DNA of 64,000 nt from Actinacidiphila yeochonensis CN732 (GTDB lineage Bacteria > Actinomycetota > Actinomycetes > Streptomycetales > Streptomycetaceae): the NCBI RefSeq assembly GCF_000745345.1, contig NZ_JQNR01000004.1, positions 1,178,001 through 1,242,000 of the forward strand, in the 5' to 3' direction. The notes under the pieces are model-generated. The model was given only the letters and a program-made list of their open reading frames with translations, ran no database searches and was not told the origin of the DNA. Shown here piece after piece: positions 1-8,823 of this stretch; positions within the stretch are counted from its first letter, which is position 1; each line of letters starts with the position of its first letter. Made by a program: the position numbers and the translations under genes.

Positions 1-1
1 C

Positions 2-1177
2 ACCACCGCGCCCGACGGACTGCCCGGCAACGACGACAACGGCGCCCTGTCGTCGGAGTACGTCTGGGCGGCGCTCGGCATGATCCCCGCCACCCCCGGC
101 ACCCCGACGCTCGCGCTGAACAGCCCGCTGGTGAAGAAGGCGGTGATCAGCCTCGGTACCGGCCACAAGCTGACCATCGACGCGCCCAAGGCGGCCGACA
201 ACGCCCCCTACGTCACCGGGATGACCCTCAACGGCCGCTCCTACCAGGCCCTTTCGCTGCCCGCCGACACCGCCACCCGCGGCGGCGCGCTCCACGTCGA
301 CCTCTCCACCCGGCCCGACACCCACCGCTCCACCGCGGCGCAGGACGCGCCGCCGTCCTACCGCACCGGAGAGGTGCCGGCGGTCGGCTACCTCACCCCG
401 ACCGGCAACCAGGTCACCCAGCCCGGCAGCAGCGTGGCCGCCACCGTCGGCGTCTCCACGCTGGCCGGACACGCCGGCAAGGTGCGCTGGACGGCCACCA
501 CCGACAACCCCGGTGTGACGGTCACCCCGTCCTCCGGCACCCTCGACCTGAGCCGCGCCGACCGGGCCACCGCGCCGGTCACCGTGAAGGTCGCCGGCAG
601 CACCCCGTCCGGCTACCACCCGGTGCAGATCTCCTTCACCACCGCCAGTGGCCAGAAACTGCCCGGCGGCGCCACCGTGCTGACCGTGCCCGCCGCCGAC
701 GCCACCGCCACCTCCTGCGACACCCTCGGTGCCACCGACACCGAGTGCGGGCTGCGGCTGCGCGACAACGGCGACGGCCACACCGTCCCCGTCACCCTCG
801 GCGGGCGCTCCGGCCGCTCCACCACCGACGGCTCGCCGTACGAGTACTTCGACATCGACAACACCACCGTCCCCGGCGGCGACTACCACGCCACCGTGAC
901 GATCGACTACTACGACCACGGCACCGGCAGCTGGACCCTCCAGTACGACGCGGTGGGCAACGCCTACAAGAACAGCGCGCCGGTCCAGAAGACCGGTACG
1001 GACACCTGGAAGACCGCCACCTTCACGGTGGACGACGCCGCCTTCCACAACGGCGAGAACGCGGGCACCGACTTCCGCGTCGCCAACGGCGGTGACACCG
1101 GCACCCTCGGACGCGTCCGGGTCGCCGTCTCCGGTGGCAACGTGCTCGCCCTCCACCTCTGCCCGGACGAGAGTTGA
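2..1177 (+). CDS. GH92 alpha-mannosidase, C-terminal part (5' end outside window)
   Basis: The reading frame is open from base 2, so the window begins inside the gene; the methionine at 80 is internal. The first residues carry the GH92 hallmark GNDDNGALSS followed by an ALGM..P segment and the usual closing SPLV.KAVISL and LTI.AP motifs, which in GH92 belong to the (alpha/alpha)6 domain holding the catalytic aspartates and to the C-terminal beta-sheet. After this come an Ig-like NEW3-type domain (roughly residues 145-235 of the visible part) and a C-terminal beta-sandwich with two cysteine pairs. GH92 enzymes are calcium-dependent exo-alpha-mannosidases, here presumably secreted. SSEYVWAALGMIP replaces the more usual SSWYVWAALGMYP, a small deviation near the active site. 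A strong hairpin follows the stop codon. Confidence 0.85.
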   Translation, partial: TTAPDGLPGNDDNGALSSEYVWAALGMIPATPGTPTLALNSPLVKKAVISLGTGHKLTIDAPKAADNAPYVTGMTLNGRSYQALSLPADTATRGGALHVDLSTRPDTHRSTAAQDAPPSYRTGEVPAVGYLTPTGNQVTQPGSSVAATVGVSTLAGHAGKVRWTATTDNPGVTVTPSSGTLDLSRADRATAPVTVKVAGSTPSGYHPVQISFTTASGQKLPGGATVLTVPAADATATSCDTLGATDTECGLRLRDNGDGHTVPVTLGGRSGRSTTDGSPYEYFDIDNTTVPGGDYHATVTIDYYDHGTGSWTLQYDAVGNAYKNSAPVQKTGTDTWKTATFTVDDAAFHNGENAGTDFRVANGGDTGTLGRVRVAVSGGNVLALHLCPDES

Positions 1178-1220
1178 TATAGCGTCAGGCTGACGATACG
1201 TCACATCCGTGCATTCCGGC

Positions 1221-1258
1221 GCCCGCCGGCCGACCCCGTCACGGGTCGGCCGGCGGGC
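1221..1258. terminator. Bidirectional terminator hairpin, 16-bp perfect stem
   Basis: Left arm 1221-1236 and right arm 1243-1258 are perfectly complementary, with the 6-base loop CGTCAC. The hairpin sits between the stop of the GH92 gene and the stop of the convergent epimerase gene, so it can serve both. No U-tract follows, which is usual in streptomycetes. Confidence 0.8.
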
Positions 1259-1274
1259 CCGTCCGTCTCGGGCG

Positions 1275-2246
1275 TCAGGGGGTGGGGCGGCGCTCTCCGT
1301 GGCAGCCGAGCAGGGCCCGCTCCTCCTCGTCGCTCGCGCCGGACCGGAGCGGCGGCTCGCCGCGCTCGCGGTCCCAGGCCAGCACGTCGGCGACGGTCGC
1401 CTCCAGCGGAGTCGACGGCATCCCCGCCGCCCGGGCCCGCGCTGCGCTGCGCTGCTGCCCGGCCCAGTACGGCCGCACCAGCGGGAAGGACCGCGACACC
1501 GCGTCCACCGGCACCGGCACCAGCTCCACCTGCGTGCCCGCCACCCGCGCGCAGGTCTCCACCAGGCCGCCCAGTGTCACCGGCCGCTCCGGGCCCACCG
1601 CGTGGAACGCGCCCGCCCGGCCGTCCTCGACCAGCCGCACCACCAGCCGCGCCAGGTCCCGGGAGTCCACCACCTGCACGGGCTGCCGCGGGTCGCCCGG
1701 CAGCGCGACCCGGCCGCCGCGCGCCGCGCGGCGCACCCAGTAGGCGAGCGTGTCCTCCGGGTCGTGCGGCCCCACCACCTTGCCGGGCCGCACCACCGTG
1801 GCCCGTTCACCGAAGCGCTCCCGCACCTCCTGCTCGCAGGCGACCTTGGACGGGCCGTAGGTGTCCTCGTCGAGCACGGGCGGATCGACCACCGGCGGCC
1901 GCAGCGGGGTGTCCTCGTCGGAGCCCGGGGCCACACCGACGCGGACGTACACCGCGTGGCTGGAGACGAACAGGTACCGCCCGACCGCCCCCTCCAGCAC
2001 GTCCGCCGCCTGCCGGACCTGCCGGCGCAGGTAGCCGCTGACGTCCACCACGGCGTCCCAGGCGCCGCCGCGCAGCGCCGTGTAGTCGCCGGTGTCGCGG
2101 TCGCCCACCAGCCGCCGCGCCTCGGGGAAGAGGTCGCGGCCGGTCCTGCCGCGGTTGAACAGGGTCACCTCGGCGCCCGAGGCCAGGGCGTCGGCCACGA
2201 TCGCCCGCCCGACGAACTCGGTCCCTCCAAGCACCAGAACGCGCAT
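1275..2246 (-). CDS. NAD-dependent epimerase/dehydratase (extended SDR)
   Basis: 323 residues. The N-terminus reads MRVLVLGGTEFVGRAIV, an extended-SDR Rossmann start with a GGTxFVG version of the glycine motif. Further in are VDVSGY and the catalytic YGPSK (YxxxK). The family acts on nucleotide-sugar or related carbonyl substrates; the substrate cannot be told from sequence. I chose the ATG at 2246 because the Rossmann motif begins there; the open frame runs on upstream to 2585 but that part has no domain-like content. An AGGATC stretch lies about 10 bases before the start. The gene is convergent with the GH92 gene and divergent from the MFS gene at 2571. Confidence 0.85.
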   Translation of the reverse strand: MRVLVLGGTEFVGRAIVADALASGAEVTLFNRGRTGRDLFPEARRLVGDRDTGDYTALRGGAWDAVVDVSGYLRRQVRQAADVLEGAVGRYLFVSSHAVYVRVGVAPGSDEDTPLRPPVVDPPVLDEDTYGPSKVACEQEVRERFGERATVVRPGKVVGPHDPEDTLAYWVRRAARGGRVALPGDPRQPVQVVDSRDLARLVVRLVEDGRAGAFHAVGPERPVTLGGLVETCARVAGTQVELVPVPVDAVSRSFPLVRPYWAGQQRSAARARAAGMPSTPLEATVADVLAWDRERGEPPLRSGASDEEERALLGCHGERRPTP

Positions 2247-2570
2247 GGCCGCTGATCCTAGAGCGGCGGCCCCGGTACGGGAAGGCGTGGTGTCGGAGCG
2301 TGCGGGATCTCCGTCGGAGCCTGCCCGCAGGCGCCCTACCCGCTTGCGGCGGGCCGTCCTGTGCCGGGTCGACCGCGCGTCGACGCGCGGGAGTTCCGGC
2401 GGGTGCCGGTCCGCCCGCCCGAGGCGCGCCCCGGGGTGGAAACGCGGTTGCGGCCCGCAGCCCGTCCCGCTACGTTCCGCGCATGACCGCTGCGTCCCGT
2501 ATCTCCTAGCCAGGTCACCGGACTCGACACCATCCGCGTGCCCTTTGCTGACTACGGAGCGTAACCTCTC
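2247..2570. other. Divergent intergenic region, no gene seen
   Basis: 324 bases separate the epimerase start (minus) from the MFS start (plus), so promoters for both must lie here. I see no coding-like frame with its own ribosome-binding site and no convincing dyad operator. Confidence 0.5.
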
Positions 2571-3854
2571 ATGCGTCCTTCCCACCGATCCGCTCTACCG
2601 CGGAACCGGGACTTCTCGCTGCTGCTCGGCGGCCGGCTGGTCTCGGCCGTCGGCGACCAGGCCCAGTCCATGGCACTGCCGCTGCTCGTGCTCACCCTCA
2701 CGGGGTCGGCCGCCAGGGCCGGGATCGTGCTCGGCCTCGGCACGACCGCCTTCCTCGTCTCCGGGCCGGTCGCCGGCGCACTGGCCGACCGCTGGGAGCG
2801 CAGGGCAGCCATGATCTGGTGCGACGTCGGCCGCGCGGCGCTCACCGGCGGCGTCGCCGTCGCCGGGCTGCTGCACCGGCTGGCCATGCCGCAGTTGTAC
2901 GCCACGGCCGTCGCCGCCGGGGTGCTGAGCACCCTCTTCGAGGCCGCCGGCACCGCCGCGCTGCCCCAGGTGGTCGGACCGCGGCAACTGCCGGCCGCGC
3001 TCGGGCTCCAGCAGTCCGCCGCGGGGGCGGCAGGCGTGTTCGGGGCACCCCTCGCCGGGGTGCTGTACTCCGCCGGGCGCGCCGTGCCGTTCGCCGTCAA
3101 CGCGGCCTCCTTCGCCGTCTCGGCGCTGTCCTTGAGCCTGGTCCGCACCCGGTTCCAGCAGGAGCGGCCGGCCACCCCCGCCCGGCTCGCCGACGAGGTC
3201 CGGCAGGGGCTCGGCTGGCTCCGGCGCCAGCCCGTCGTCCGGTTCCTCGCCCTGGTGTCGGCCGCCGACAAGGTCCGCTACGGCGCCGGGTACCTGCTGA
3301 TCATCACCCTGGCCCGGCGGCTCGGCGCCTCCCCGTTCCAGGTCGGCGCCGTCTTCGGCGGCGCGGCCCTGGGCGCCATGGCCGGGGCCCTGGCCTCGGG
3401 GCGGATCGCCCGCCGCTTCCCGCTCGGCCGGATCGCCGTCGCGACGCTCTGGCTGGAGGCGCTGATGTTCCCGCTGTACGCCCTCGCCCCCGACCCGCCG
3501 GCGCTGGCGGCGGTCGCGGCGGCCGAGTCGCTGCTGGTCCCGGTGTACACGGTGGCCATGACGACCCACCAGCTGGCCGTCACCCCCGACGAGCTGAGGG
3601 GCAGGGCGACAGCGGCCGTCTCCGCCCTCACCACGGGCGCGCTGTCGATGGGCACGCTGGCGGGCGGTGCGCTGATCACCGCGCTGGGCCCGACGACCCT
3701 GGTGTGGGTCTGCGGCGCCTGGCTGCTGGCCCTGGCCCTCGCCACGACGGCCAACCGCGCCGTACGGCAGGCCCCTCCGGCCGGCGCCCTCCCGCACCAG
3801 CGGCCCGCCGCCGGGGAGGGGGAGGCAGTGGAGCCGGCGGAAGAGGTCAAGTGA
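2571..3854 (+). CDS. MFS transporter, EntS/DHA3-like
   Basis: 427 residues with about 12 hydrophobic segments. The start RNRDFSLLLGGRLVSAVGDQ and the loop-2 motif GALADRWERR are typical of the MFS_3 branch, which contains enterobactin exporter EntS and drug:H+ antiporters of the DHA3 type. It is expected in the cytoplasmic membrane as a proton-driven exporter; the cargo is unknown and no siderophore or antibiotic genes lie beside it. The ATG at 2571 has GGAG about 12 bases upstream. The C-terminus ends in a Glu-rich soluble tail. The stop lies only 6 bases from the stop of the convergent gene 3861-4220, leaving no room for a separate terminator. Confidence 0.88.
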   Translation: MRPSHRSALPRNRDFSLLLGGRLVSAVGDQAQSMALPLLVLTLTGSAARAGIVLGLGTTAFLVSGPVAGALADRWERRAAMIWCDVGRAALTGGVAVAGLLHRLAMPQLYATAVAAGVLSTLFEAAGTAALPQVVGPRQLPAALGLQQSAAGAAGVFGAPLAGVLYSAGRAVPFAVNAASFAVSALSLSLVRTRFQQERPATPARLADEVRQGLGWLRRQPVVRFLALVSAADKVRYGAGYLLIITLARRLGASPFQVGAVFGGAALGAMAGALASGRIARRFPLGRIAVATLWLEALMFPLYALAPDPPALAAVAAAESLLVPVYTVAMTTHQLAVTPDELRGRATAAVSALTTGALSMGTLAGGALITALGPTTLVWVCGAWLLALALATTANRAVRQAPPAGALPHQRPAAGEGEAVEPAEEVK

Positions 3855-3860
3855 CCACTG

Positions 3861-4220
3861 CTACCAGATGACGATCCCACCGCCTGCGGCCTTGGCGCGC
3901 AGTGCCGCCGCGACGATGTTGTCGAAGCACCTGGTGACGTACCCGGCCGGGTAGCCGCCCTGCCCGGCGAGGCGGTCGAGGTGGGGGCGGAGTGCCTCGC
4001 ACTCGGCGAGGAACCCGTCGAGCTCGTCATGCTCCACGTAGAGGTCGTCGCCGTCGAGGCGCGGGAAGAACCGGGAGCCCAGGGCCCGTATCGCCGGGGA
4101 GCCCCACAGCCGGGTCCTGGTGCTCTCGAAACCGGCCAGGGTCCCGCCGTACGCGGGATCCTCCAGGAAGTCGCGGCGGCCGTCGGCATCGAGGACGACG
4201 GTGTGCACGAGAAGGCTCAT
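3861..4220 (-). CDS. Small conserved-looking hypothetical protein
   Basis: 119 residues, acidic and soluble, with no signal peptide or membrane segment. It reads MSLLVHTVVLDADGRRDFLED and continues with an aspartate/glutamate-rich helix containing EHDELDGFLAECEALRPHL. I do not recognise the family. Codon use is normal for the genome, so it is very likely a real gene. It is tail-to-tail with the MFS gene (6 bases) and starts 167 bases before the divergent universal stress gene. Confidence 0.6.
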   Translation of the reverse strand: MSLLVHTVVLDADGRRDFLEDPAYGGTLAGFESTRTRLWGSPAIRALGSRFFPRLDGDDLYVEHDELDGFLAECEALRPHLDRLAGQGGYPAGYVTRCFDNIVAAALRAKAAGGGIVIW

Positions 4221-4387
4221 GGCCGGATCTCCGAATCAGAATCCGCTGCTACCGGACCTCCCACCGGTCGGCCGGGAGCGAAGTGGCGTGCGCCACTCTC
4301 GAACGGGGAATCGATCTTCACACGCGGAAGCTGAGCCTTGTGGGGGAGAGCACGGTGCGACCCCCTCCGCAGAAGGAAGTTGGTCCC

Positions 4388-4831
4388 ATGTACAAGAAGA
4401 TCCTCGCCGCCGTCGACGGTTCCGACCACGGTGACGCCGTCCTCGACGCCGTCTCGTCGCTGGCCAAGCTCACCGGCGGCACGGTGCACGTCGTCCACAT
4501 CCGCCCCTCGCAGGTGCTCGGCGCCGGCCTGACCACCGCGGTCACCCCCGTCGAGGACGCGGAGGAGAGCCGGAAGGTGCTGGACGACGCGCTGGCCCGG
4601 GTGCGCGGCGCGGGCGTGACCGCCGACGGCGAGGTGGACGAGGGGCTGAGCCAGGACCTCGCGGCGATCCTCGTGGAGCGGGCCGAGCAGCTCGGCAGCG
4701 ACCTGATCGCGGTCGGCCCCGGCCACTACAGCGGCATCTCCGCCCTGCTGCACCCCAGCGTCAGCCGTGGCGTGGCCAAGACCGCGCACGTCTCCGTCCT
4801 GCTGGTGCACAGCCAGGCCGAGGAGGTCTGA
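4388..4831 (+). CDS. Universal stress protein (UspA family)
   Basis: 147 residues, the normal size of a single-domain Usp. The start YKKILAAVDGSDHGDAVLDA is the classical Usp strand 1. The nucleotide-binding region is altered: where ATP-binding Usps have G-2x-G-9x-G(S/T) there is VGPGHYSGISALLHPSVSRGVA, so ATP binding is uncertain. I chose the ATG at 4388 because AGAAGGAAG precedes it by 8 bases and the fold begins there. Such proteins usually respond to redox or energy stress; no effector is visible here. A very strong hairpin terminator follows. Confidence 0.88.
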   Translation: MYKKILAAVDGSDHGDAVLDAVSSLAKLTGGTVHVVHIRPSQVLGAGLTTAVTPVEDAEESRKVLDDALARVRGAGVTADGEVDEGLSQDLAAILVERAEQLGSDLIAVGPGHYSGISALLHPSVSRGVAKTAHVSVLLVHSQAEEV

Positions 4832-4967
4832 GCCGGCCTCCGCGGCGCCCGGTTGCGCACCGCGCCTGACCGCGCGGTCCACCCGGTCCGCCGCCCCGGT
4901 CCGCGCCGTCCTCCGACGGCCGCGTCCCCGGACCGACTTCCCGGCCCGGCCCGTCAGGGCCGGAGCG

Positions 4968-5012
4968 CGACGACGGCGCCGCCCGCGAACCTCGCGGGCG
5001 GCGCCGTCGTCG
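4968..5012. terminator. Bidirectional terminator, 21-bp perfect stem with 3-base loop
   Basis: Arms 4968-4988 and 4992-5012 are exact reverse complements with loop ACC. The hairpin lies between the universal stress gene and the convergent MFS gene ending at 5055. Confidence 0.85.
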
Positions 5013-5054
5013 TGTCCGGGGCGCCCGGGGGCGGTGCCCCGGACCCGGCCGGTC

Positions 5055-6356
5055 TCAGCCGACCGGCCGCGCCGCGGCGTGCCGGGCGCCGAACGCCGCC
5101 GAGAGCGCCGCGCCGAGGGTGAGCAGCACGGCGAAGCCGACCATCGTCGACTGGACGCTGACATGGTGGGTGACCACGCTGAACAGGATGGACGGCCCGC
5201 CCAGGCCCAGGTAGCCGGCGGTGAAGTACACCGCGAGCACGCCGGCCCGGGAGGTCGGCTCCGCGCTGGCGCTGGCCATGACCACACCGCCCTTGAAGAG
5301 CACGCCGGCGCCCGCGCCCGCGATCACCACCGCCACCAGGAACAGCCACAGCGCCGGGTGGTAGAGGGAGAGCGCGACCAGCCCCAGGCCGACCGCGAAG
5401 ACCGCGGCGCCGGTGGCCGTCATCCGCGCCGGCCGCATTCCGCCGAGCAGCAGCTGGCCCACCGCGGAGGCCGCGAACATCAGGAACGGCGCCAGCCCCG
5501 CGATCAGGTGCGAGGAGATGTGCAGCTCCTCGTGGAGCATGATCGCGCCGAGCGAGCTGAGCAGCCCCAGCAGCGCGAAGGAGAAGAACGCCAGCGCGAG
5601 CGAGGCGGTGAACGGCCCCTGGCTGCCGGGCCGCAGCGCGAACCGGGCCGGCCGGCCCTGCGCCCGCCGCTCGGCGTCGACGGTCTCCGGCGTGGACAGC
5701 GACAGGACGAGGCACACCGCCATCGCCACCGCGAACCCGATCTGCGTCGCGGCCAGCGGGTGCGGCGCCCACTCCGCGACCAGTCCGGCGACCAGCGGTC
5801 CGAGCGCCAGGCCGCCGAGGTTCGCCATCGTGGCCACGACGCCCGGCAGCGTGGAGCCGGGACGCTCCGGGTGACGCTGGTGGTACAGGTCATGCAGGTA
5901 GGCGGTGGCGGTGGAGGCCATCAGGCCGATCGCGACGCCGTTGAGCACCCGCCCGGCCAGCAGCCCGGGCAGGCTGGGCTGGATCGCCAGCACCAGTGCC
6001 GCGACGATGCCCACCAGCAGCGAGGGCACCACCACCCGGCGGCGCCCGAACCGGTCGGAGAGGTGTCCCAGTGCCACGAAGCCGAAGGCGGAGCCCACCA
6101 CCAGGACGGCGTAGGCCACCGTGACGGTCGTCGCGCCGAACCCGTCCCGCGCCTCGTACAGCGGCCACAGCGGGGTGGGCGCGGTGCCGAACGCCATCAG
6201 GACGGCGAAGGAGGCCGCCACGAACCAGAAGCCCACCCCCGACGGGGCCTGCGGGACCGGGCCGCCCCCGCGTGCGGCCCGGCCGGCGGCCGGTATCGCC
6301 GTCTGCCGCGGGCCTGTGGCCCCGCGGTCGGCCGTGCTGGTGCTTCGTGACGTCAT
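5055..6356 (-). CDS. MFS transporter, putative efflux pump under LysR control
   Basis: 433 residues, 12 predicted transmembrane segments. The loop-2/3 motif GHLSDRFGRRRVVV is the MFS signature GxLaDrxGrr. Glycine/alanine-rich helices follow, and the second half begins after a basic loop near residue 240. The ATG at 6356 is chosen because the membrane domain starts about 45 residues later and a GGGGG ribosome-binding stretch precedes it; the open frame upstream runs antisense through the LysR gene and is not coding. It is divergent from the LysR gene with 111 bases between, a classical regulator-target pair. Substrate unknown. Confidence 0.85.
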   Translation of the reverse strand: MTSRSTSTADRGATGPRQTAIPAAGRAARGGGPVPQAPSGVGFWFVAASFAVLMAFGTAPTPLWPLYEARDGFGATTVTVAYAVLVVGSAFGFVALGHLSDRFGRRRVVVPSLLVGIVAALVLAIQPSLPGLLAGRVLNGVAIGLMASTATAYLHDLYHQRHPERPGSTLPGVVATMANLGGLALGPLVAGLVAEWAPHPLAATQIGFAVAMAVCLVLSLSTPETVDAERRAQGRPARFALRPGSQGPFTASLALAFFSFALLGLLSSLGAIMLHEELHISSHLIAGLAPFLMFAASAVGQLLLGGMRPARMTATGAAVFAVGLGLVALSLYHPALWLFLVAVVIAGAGAGVLFKGGVVMASASAEPTSRAGVLAVYFTAGYLGLGGPSILFSVVTHHVSVQSTMVGFAVLLTLGAALSAAFGARHAAARPVG

Positions 6357-6441
6357 CTGCGCCCCCTGAGTCGGATTCTGCTGCCCCTCCAGGGTCTCCG
6401 ACCTGGGGCATCTCGTCCAACGCGTTCTTGCGCTGATCTCC

Positions 6442-6456
6442 ATCGCGAATCGTGAT
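6442..6456. promoter_or_regulatory. LysR-type T-N11-A dyad between the MFS and LysR genes
   Basis: ATCGCGAATCGTGAT is a 7-1-7 interrupted dyad with one mismatch and contains T-N11-A, the canonical LysR box. It lies just upstream of the LysR GTG start, as expected for an autorepression and target-activation site. Confidence 0.5.
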
Positions 6457-6467
6457 AGACCTCTGGG

Positions 6468-7444
6468 GTGAACCTGCACCACCTTGAGTACTTCGTGGCC
6501 GTGGCCGCCGAGCTGAACTTCACCCGCGCCGCGCAGCGGCTGCACGTGGTGCAGTCGGCCGTCTCCGCGGCGGTGCGCTCCCTGGAGCGGGAGCTGGGCG
6601 CGGAGCTCTTCGAGCGCACCTCCCAGCGGGTGGCCCTCACCGGCGCCGGAGAGGCACTGCTGCCCAAGGCGGTGGCCACGCTGGAGGCCGCCCGGGAGGC
6701 GCGTGACGCCGTGGCCGGCGCGCGTGGCCGGCTGTCCGGAACGCTGCGGCTCGGCGGGATGCCGCTGGGCGGCCTCTTCGACGTGCCGGGCCTGCTCGGC
6801 GACTACCGGGAACTGCACCCCGAGGTGGCGCTGCGGGTGCGGCTGTCGCCCGAGGGGACCGTCGGCCTGGTGGACGGGCTGCTGACCGGCGAGATCGACG
6901 TGGCCTTCGTCTCGCTGGGCACGCGCACGCCCGCCGGGATCACCGCCCGCCGGCTGGCCGCGGCGCGGATGACGCTGGTCGCCCCGGCCGGACACCGGCT
7001 GGAGGGCCGGGGCCCGGTGCCCCTGGCCGAGCTCGGCGAGGAGGACTTCATCGACGCCCCGGCCGGCTACGGCAACCGCGACCTCGGCGACCGCGCCTTC
7101 GCCGCGGCGGGCGTCAGCCGCCGGGTGGTCGTGGAGGCCGCCGACGTCGCCACGATCACCGGTTTCGTCCGGCGCGGTCTGGGCGTGGCGTACCTGCCCG
7201 AGTTCCTTCCCGCGGTCGACCCGCACGGACTCGCCGTGCTCCCCGCCCTCGCGCCGCCGACGCACTGGACGCTGTCGCTGGCCTGGCCGTCGCGCCGGCC
7301 GCCCGGCCCCAGGTCAGGGCCCTGCTGGAACTGGTCGACGACCGCCTGGAGGGCTACCTCGGCATGCCGGCCGCGGACTCGGCGGAGGAGGAAGCCGGCT
7401 CTGGCCTCGGCTCCAGCTCCGGCTCCCGGCATCGCGAGGCATAA
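6468..7444 (+). CDS. LysR-family transcriptional regulator (frameshift near the 3' end)
   Basis: The GTG at 6468 starts VNLHHLEYFVAVAAELNFTRAAQRLHV, a typical LysR winged HTH in residues 1-60, followed by a complete LysR substrate domain. From about 7300 the frame degenerates into Arg/Pro-rich sequence, while the neighbouring frame reads QVRALLELVDDRLEGYL, the normal LysR C-terminal helix, and stops at TAA 7442-7444. One added C in the C4 run at 7307-7310 joins the two, giving about 325 residues. Without this repair the frame would run on to 7595 through a non-coding palindrome array. It presumably controls the divergent MFS gene. Confidence 0.8.
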
Positions 7445-7562
7445 GGCCGTCGCGCAGGCAGCGCGGGGCAGCAGGCGGGAGGCAACTCGGCCGTTGCGGG
7501 CCGGAGGGGTGCGCTGGGCGAACGGGCCGTTACGGGGCGCGCGCACCCCTGGAGTGCCTTGT

Positions 7563-7657
7563 CCCCTCTATAGAGGGGGCCTCGGAACCCCCTAAAGGAT
7601 GACCTCTTTACAGGGGCCGCGATGACCCCTCTATAGATGTCCCCTTATATAGGGGAC
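7563..7657. repeat. Cluster of TA-cored palindromes in a convergent intergenic gap
   Basis: Within about 95 bases there are: a perfect 16-bp palindrome CCCCTCTATAGAGGGG (7563-7578); an imperfect dyad CCCCTAAAG...CTTTACAGGGG (7589-7616); a second copy of CCCCTCTATAGA (7626-7637), starting exactly 63 bases after the first; and a hairpin with 7-bp arms GTCCCCT/AGGGGAC and loop TATAT (7639-7657). The repeated TATA cores are striking in a genome this GC-rich. It lies between the LysR gene end and the GH114 gene end. Function unknown; it could be nested terminators or a protein-binding array. Confidence 0.75.
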
Positions 7658-7714
7658 GCCCGGCGGCGGGCCCGTGAAGGGCGCGTCGTCGGGCGTCCGA
7701 GCTGGGCCGCCGCG

Positions 7715-8823
7715 TCAGCAGGCGCGGCGGAGGTAGCCGCGGTCCGACGGAGTGACCAGGTCACGGTCACGCTCCACCAGCAGCGGCACGCGGTCCGACG
7801 CGGAGCACAGGCTGTCGAACGACACCTTCAGGTCGTCGGGGTACTCGACCTCCACGACGCGCTGCCCGTACACGGACGTGTACTGCCCGCACTCGTCGTA
7901 GACGTGGCACTCCTCGGCGATGGCGAAGTCGAAGCCCCAGTCGTCGTGGGCCGTGCGGGAGTACTCCGCGGCGTTCTTCTGCGCCGCCGCGAGCCCGGCC
8001 TTGTGCGCGGCGGCGGTGTACGCCTGGGCGAGCGCCGCCGTTCCGGACTCGGGGATGCTGGAGAAGCGGGTGAACGTGTCCAGGTTGTCGAACTCGACCG
8101 CCTTGTAGCCGTCGTTCGCACACCCGGTGATCAGCGGCTGCATGATCGCGAGGATGCCGGCCCGGTTCGCCGCCGTGGACGGGTCGAGGACGTACTCGCC
8201 GGGCCAGTTCGGGTCGGACACCACCTTGCCCTTGGAGTCGTGCAGCAGCAGCCCCGCGTGCTGGCCCGTCCACTCCGAGGCCTGGTCCGCCTGGGTCTGG
8301 AAGCCGTTGATGTAGCAGATCGAGTACACCCCGGCGGCAGGTTCGGCGCTGGCGTCGCGGACCACCACGGTGACCCCGCTGGGCGGTGTGTAGGCGCCGC
8401 CGAGCTGGTAGTCCACACCGCCGGTCACCGGGAGCGGGGTGATCTTGGACGTGGTGGACGTGGAGCCGGAGGTGGCGCTGGGGGACGGTGTCGGGGTGGC
8501 GCTCGGCGGGGTGTGCTGCCCTGGGTGGGCGTGCTGGTTCCGCCGTGCGTGCTGCCCTTGCCGTGCGTGCTGCTTCCGCTGTGCGTGCTGCCCTTGCCGT
8601 GCGTGTTGCTTCCGCCGTGCGATTCGCCCTTGCCGTGCGAGTCGCCCTTGTCGTGCGAGTCACCCTTGCTGTGCGTGCTGTACGCGCTGCCGGCATTGGC
8701 CATGCCGTCCGTGCTTTCCGTACTGCCGCCGCCCGCGCAGCCGGCGGTCACCGCGACCGCCGCCGCTGCCAGCAGTACTCCCAGGCGCCGGGCCCGTGCC
8801 CCGCGCATCGCCCTGATGTCCAT
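7715..8823 (-). CDS. GH114-type endo-alpha-1,4-polygalactosaminidase-like lipoprotein (frameshifted)
   Basis: The N-terminal frame from ATG 8823 gives a lipoprotein signal (RRLGVLLAAAAVAVTAGC) and a repeat-rich His/Gly/Lys/Ser linker. The catalytic domain lies in another frame downstream to 7715: VDYQLGG, ICYINGFQTQ, AVEFDNLD and FAIAEECHVYDE are GH114 landmarks, with the acidic residues of EFDNLD and AEE at the expected active-site strands. One extra base in the G4 run at 8508-8511 (C4 on the coding strand) fuses the frames through a Thr/Pro/Ser linker, giving about 369 residues. GH114 enzymes cleave galactosaminogalactan-like polymers of fungi. It is predicted to be anchored outside the membrane. 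Confidence 0.75.
8545..8688 (-). repeat. 18-bp tandem repeat, about 8 units, inside the GH114 lipoprotein linker
   Basis: Eight consecutive 18-base units begin at 8545 with GTGCGTGCTGCCCTTGCC and drift along the array; the last is partial. They encode a six-residue motif such as THGKGS or SHGKGE in the linker between lipid anchor and enzyme. Because the unit is a multiple of three, copy changes alter spacer length without breaking the frame. Confidence 0.8.

Noticed and set aside
2247..2585. N-terminal extension of the epimerase to 2585
   Set aside because: The additional 113 residues are Arg/Gly/Ser-rich without structure, and the glycine motif requires the start at 2246.
8545..8688. CRISPR array
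   Set aside because: Units are contiguous, without spacers, and in frame within a coding linker; no cas genes are present.
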